This document shows, in pieces, positions 60,239-64,000 of a stretch of DNA of 64,000 nt (position 1 is its first letter; the number at the start of each line of letters is the position of its first letter). Source of the stretch: Sympetrum striolatum (taxonomy: Eukaryota; Arthropoda; Insecta; Odonata; Libellulidae); the NCBI GenBank assembly GCA_947579665.1, contig OX388350.1, forward strand, positions 86,447,152 to 86,511,151, written 5' to 3'. The notes beneath the pieces are model-generated. The model ran no database searches. It saw only the letters and a list, made by a program, of their open reading frames with translations, and was not told where the DNA came from. A program made the position numbers and the translations under genes.

Positions 60239-60389
60239 CTGTAGACAATGCAGTGTTTTTCAATAAAATCCTCACAATTTATGTTTGATAACTGTTTTAC
60301 ATGAAAATTCATTAGGATAAATAAAATAATTAATAAACACATAGCTATTTGCTACCTAAAATGACGGCTTCATAAGTCCGAGACCATGG

Positions 60390-60424
60390 CGGAATTACTC
60401 CGGTAGCCGGGTTTATTCCGCCAT
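60390..60424. repeat. Imperfect 16-bp hairpin
   Basis: GGCGGAATTACTCCGG and CCGGGTTTATTCCGCC pair at 12 or more positions around TAG. Locally GC-rich. No function assigned. Confidence 0.45.
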
Positions 60425-60766
60425 TGCGCAGTGTTTCATTAAAACTTTCTTATAAGTACTTTATCAATAACAACGATATCAAATAATTTCATTCAGATTC
60501 CAGACAAGTGAATTAAGTTTTTCAATGTTTTCATTTGCAATAGAGCGTCGTTGGAATGCTGTCGAAAGTTAAATTCCTTTAAGGTGTTATTATCAAATCT
60601 GCGATGAGCACGCAAACACTTTTCAAATATGCAAGGATTGTGATTTATAAATATAAACACCTATATGTTTTCATAAACACGCAGTCTGCCCTATATTCCG
60701 GAATAAAATCAAGTAATAGCAAACAAATAGTGTTGGCTTACTTGAAAATGTTTACTGTAGATACTC

Positions 60767-60783
60767 GGGGGGGGGGGGGGGGG
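60767..60783. repeat. Run of 17 G
   Basis: An uninterrupted poly-G tract in A/T-rich DNA. It is a likely site of length error in sequencing and a possible G-quadruplex. It creates a spurious poly-proline frame on the minus strand. Confidence 0.9.
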
Positions 60784-61029
60784 AGCTTCTGAATTGTATG
60801 CGGTAAATTTAAAGTTTCCATCAACTTGTCTGCACATATTTACCTTAGTGGGGTTCCCGGTTGCATTCACAACGGCTAAGAGAAAGTAATATTTTTTCCA
60901 CTTTGGAACATTTAACGTAGAAAACATGATTTTCACGTCTAATAACTAAAAAAATGAGATTAGCTCGGGATTTTGTAAAAATATTGGATTTTGAGATATA
61001 TTGAATATTTTAGCTAGTCAAAAAAATGT

Positions 61030-61533
61030 TTGCTAAAGAATACCTATTTACTCTTCCCTACTGGGCAAAGTGGAATATTTAAACTCTTAAATTATAAACA
61101 TCAAAAACACAAATTGAAGGATAAAAGGATGTCTGCGATAATCTTTTTCGTCATTTTGACAGCGAAATCAGCCGAGCATACATTAAATATTCAGTTTGCG
61201 AAAAAGAGAATTTTAATTGCCCTAATTTCATTTAGAGAGAGAGAGGAGAGAGATCTTGGAGAGAGAATAAAATACGTCAGAGCCCATTTAAATGCGATGC
61301 TTATCTTTCACGTTCCACTTGTTCCTCTATCTCTCTTTTCAAGAACTCCAATCGATTTAGTACAGCTTATAATTGTTATCTACCTTTTGATGACCGAGGT
61401 CAACTACGACTTCCAAAAAACGCTATTTTTAATTGTCTTCAAATTGAGTTTGTCATCTCAGCTTTCGTTTCGAATTTGGAGCAAAACGATTCCGAATTTA
61501 ATATTTGGGCGCGGTCTTCTGGTTACGAACTGA
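61030..61533 (+). CDS. Unrecognised 167-codon open frame
   Basis: It is the longest plus-strand frame in the window. It includes a basic start, a purine repeat (GAGAGAGAGGAGAGAGA) read as REREERDLGERIK, and hydrophobic stretches such as LIIVIYLLM. I see no known domain, no splice sites, no signal peptide and no matching neighbour. In A/T-rich DNA a frame of this length can arise by chance. Listed so that it can be checked, not as a gene call. Confidence 0.12.
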   Translation: MLKNTYLLFPTGQSGIFKLLNYKHQKHKLKDKRMSAIIFFVILTAKSAEHTLNIQFAKKRILIALISFREREERDLGERIKYVRAHLNAMLIFHVPLVPLSLFSRTPIDLVQLIIVIYLLMTEVNYDFQKTLFLIVFKLSLSSQLSFRIWSKTIPNLIFGRGLLVTN

Positions 61534-61539
61534 AAATGG

Positions 61540-62254
61540 AAAAATGGCAGCTGCGGAAGGATCGTCGTCCCTTTTCCTCGATGTTATAAACTAAATGATG
61601 GAATATCATACATTAATAATGGGAAAGTCACGTAAGATGTGCTAAGTTTTTACTTTTCGATTCGCTTCACTGTCCGATATAATTTATCATATAATGAAGT
61701 TTGTTTTCGAAAATAATATATTTTCCAACGCTATTCTTTATTAACTTGAAATTCGACTGAAGGTATTTATTGTGCGGTAAGGCGCGACAAGTGATTTGAA
61801 TGTGACACAAAAGAATAGCGTGAATTCAATTGATAATGAACAATTAATTAACCTTTCCTAGGACAGAGTGCATAAGTGACGAAACCATAGGTAAGGAAAT
61901 CCAATCCCGGAAAACCCAATTCAGCCAAACATTGCCAAATCGTGAGGACTGTGCCTCGAACGACCTACGCACACTTGACCAGCGATCGATTGACCGACGG
62001 CTCGATTGATCTTAACCAAACCCATCAACAGTTGCATATAACTTCTGTGAAACAAGTATTTGCTACAACGTATTTACAATAGAACGAAGTCTAGATGTCG
62101 ATCAAGCAGCCGGTTAACTGAGTCCTTCATTCGAGGAGACCCTGATCTACTCACATATCTATAGTAGATATCCATTAAAACATTCGCTTTATATACATGG
62201 AAAGAATCTATCCCAATGGGAAATTATCTACCTACTCATATATCTATTATATGT
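61540..62254. other. Interval without a recognised gene
   Basis: Non-coding by eye. GATCGATTGACCGACGGCTC and CGATTGATC near 61980-62010 form weak local repeats. It borders the B-box array. Confidence 0.4.
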
Positions 62255-62771
62255 AATTCCTTCTCCGGATTCATTCATTTATATAGGTATATAGATAGAT
62301 AGATAGGATCCTAATTCACAGGCCAAACCACAAGCGTCATTGACTTGAAAATTTTACAGCGTGGCCCTAACGTGAAACACCCAGAAAAAAATGCCACCTT
62401 GAACCTCAGTGTCATGGGTTCGATGCCAGAAGACCCCAAAACAGCGATTTTTCCCGTTTAAATGTATTGCTTTGATTTTCGGGAATTTCACTTCCCGGAA
62501 AGGTAGAGAATCAAAATTCAAGGAGCTTACAGATATGGTTATGATCTATCAAAAATATTAATGAATTCTACAGAAAATGTCCTGGGTTCGATGCTAGGAC
62601 GATGCAAAAATCTCCCATTTAAAATACATTGGAGTAGTTCTTCATTATTACTTTCTCCATATACGAAGTATAGAGAAAGTATTGTTTTCATGAAAAAATT
62701 CGACTTCGAGATTTCAACGGAAATTCACGTTTTGGGGTCCCTAGAACACGTTTTAACCATTTTCGGAATGA

Positions 62772-62804
<33 letters not shown>

Positions 62805-63858
62805 CTGTGCTTGTGGGCGCTCTAACGTAAAAACTATTGATGGTATCAATACCAAACTTCATATATAGTACTGCGGTGTGTGCTGTCAGAGTTGATTAGG
62901 TTTTGGAGTAAATCGGTAAACCGGAAGTCGAGCTTCATTCATTAAAGCTCATTTCCGGTTTTCAAAATATCTCCATAAATATGATATATACGTAGATTGT
63001 ATTACTTATAAAAGTTTTAGATAATGTAATTTACTATAACTTTTGTATTTAACATATTTTTGTATCACCGGTTGATTAGGAGTTATTCGTAAAATACCGA
63101 TAAACCGGAAGTAGCTGTCATGTACTTTGTGGGCGCTCTAACATGAAAACCATTCATTGTATCAACACCAAATTTCATACATAGTACTTTGGTTGGTTTC
63201 TTTAGAGTTGATTTGTTTTAAGGGTAAATCAGGTAACCGGAAGTTGAGCTTCATTCTTCAAAGCTCATTTCCGGTTTTCAAAATATCTCCATAAATATGG
63301 TATTTAGGTATATATTATTATTTGAAAAAGTTTTATAAAATGGAAATTATTATAACTTTTGTATGATACTTATTTTTGTTTCACTGATTGTGTAGGAGTT
63401 ATTCAGGAAATACTGATAAACCGGAAGTTGCTGATTATGTACTTCGTGGGCGCTCTGGGCTCTATGGGCGAAAGGCCAATTTCATCGTTTTGAATCGATC
63501 GTGTCCCGAAAAACATTATTTATAATGTTTTTGGCGTCAAAGATAATAATATATATATATTAATCACTCATCTTCCAAATTTAGATGGAATATAGAGTTC
63601 GAAATTACTGCCGTAGATAAATATTTACATCTTATATATATGGAGAAAGTCATGTGCTGGCCACATCAGATTTTTTTTTTGATGCAGTTATCGAAATGAT
63701 AGGAAGTTCTTGCTTAGCTGGAAGATGTATATTAAGACTTGGCTTGAGAAAAAAATTTAGATACGACCATACTTTTCCTGAATTCGATGCCAGAGCACAT
63801 TCAAATTTCTCTCATAAGGAATCTATGTGAAAGGTAGAACGTCGTTTGAGGCAGATCA
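62255..63858 (+). repeat. B-box tandem array, copy 2, split by element H
   Basis: 62255-62649 matches the reverse complement of about 19265-19680, and 63681-63858 matches that of about 19075-19250. Units open with GGGTTCGATGCCAG (62406), GGGTTCGATGCTAGG (62584) and GAATTCGATGCCAG (63781). Shared landmarks include CTCCGGATTCATTCAT, a GATA microsatellite, TAATTCACAGGC.AAACCACA, and after the break TTATCGAAAT.ATAGGA. The array was continuous before element H inserted. Confidence 0.8.
62650..63680 (+). repeat. Element H, full-length copy 1 (insertion defined by empty site)
   Basis: About 1.03 kb between two halves of the B-box array. It starts with a hairpin (62650-62680): ACTTTCTC/GAGAAAGT enclosing TATAC-GAA-GTATA. 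Then TTTTGGGGTCCCTAGAACAC, a GT microsatellite (about 62777-62803), tandem units opening GTGGGCGCTCTAAC at about 62814 and 63130, a partial third unit at about 63447, the inverted motif ATATGGAGAAAGT (63638-63650), and an end CCACATCAGA plus ten T. No coding capacity, so it must be mobilised by another element if it is mobile. Target duplication is obscured by the T-run. Confidence 0.88.
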
Positions 63859-64000
63859 ACACTCCTTAACCCAAGTTGTGATACTGTGGTCCAATTATGC
63901 ACTAACATTGTCCCTAAATTATGGATTACCTCTTCATAAAGGTCTGAGATCTTTCATCGTACATTACTTAGAGATTTAAAGGAGTTGAGAGAGATACCGC

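Overview
The window looks like nuclear DNA from an arthropod, most likely an insect, though the order cannot be fixed from sequence alone. It is AT-rich, gene fragments are split by short introns with GT/AG boundaries, and the transposon mix is typical of arthropods: CR1/L2-like non-LTR retrotransposons, Penelope-like fragments, piggyBac, pogo/Tigger, mariner, hAT and many short inverted-repeat elements (MITEs). I see no rRNA gene, intact tRNA gene, CRISPR array, bacterial operon or virus-derived gene. I also find no clearly intact host gene.

Layout. 0-3 kb holds a complex tandem repeat of about 620 bp, a 23-bp polypyrimidine minisatellite and an 11-bp AT minisatellite. 3.6-7.4 kb is a graveyard of MITEs, a CR1-like fragment, a truncated copy of a 1.03-kb element called element H here, and a Penelope-like 3' end with a hammerhead-like motif. 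7.4-11.5 kb has almost nothing recognisable. 11.6-17.3 kb (+) is a multi-exon relic of methionine synthase reductase (MTRR): seven exons with good splice sites but stops and frameshifts, and transposons in its introns. 18.9-19.7 kb is a tandem array of ~160-177-bp units, each opening with a tRNA B-box-like motif. 21-22.8 kb has a foldback, a degenerate LINE and a Tigger-like MITE. 24.1-26.5 kb (-) is a dead piggyBac transposase with one terminal repeat. 27.2-28.2 kb is another LINE 3' end with a MITE nested in its 3' UTR. 29.1-30.4 kb (-) is a decayed C2H2 zinc-finger gene. 30.8-32.3 kb holds palindromes and a foldback between direct repeats.

34.06-37.67 kb is a pogo/Tigger-like transposon bounded by 28-bp inverted repeats and TA duplications; it was later split by a CR1-like fragment and by element H. 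42.45-43.9 kb (-) carries the best reading frame in the window, a 457-residue CR1-like reverse transcriptase, with a 3' hairpin and a hexanucleotide tail. 45.9-47.0 kb is a two-copy tandem duplication of about 545 bp. 48.2-51.7 kb contains two inverted-repeat elements. 53-60.4 kb has a tRNA-derived SINE relic, a mariner 5' end, a second hammerhead-like Penelope fragment and a 280-bp hAT MITE with its 8-bp target duplication. 62.3-63.9 kb is a second copy of the B-box array, interrupted by a full-length element H; the uninterrupted copy at 19 kb serves as the empty site.

Nothing here works as a set of cooperating genes. What can be read is a history of nested insertions plus two host genes that lost function while keeping their exon structure. 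The most interesting signals are the two hammerhead-like motifs, the B-box arrays, and element H with its filled/empty site pair.
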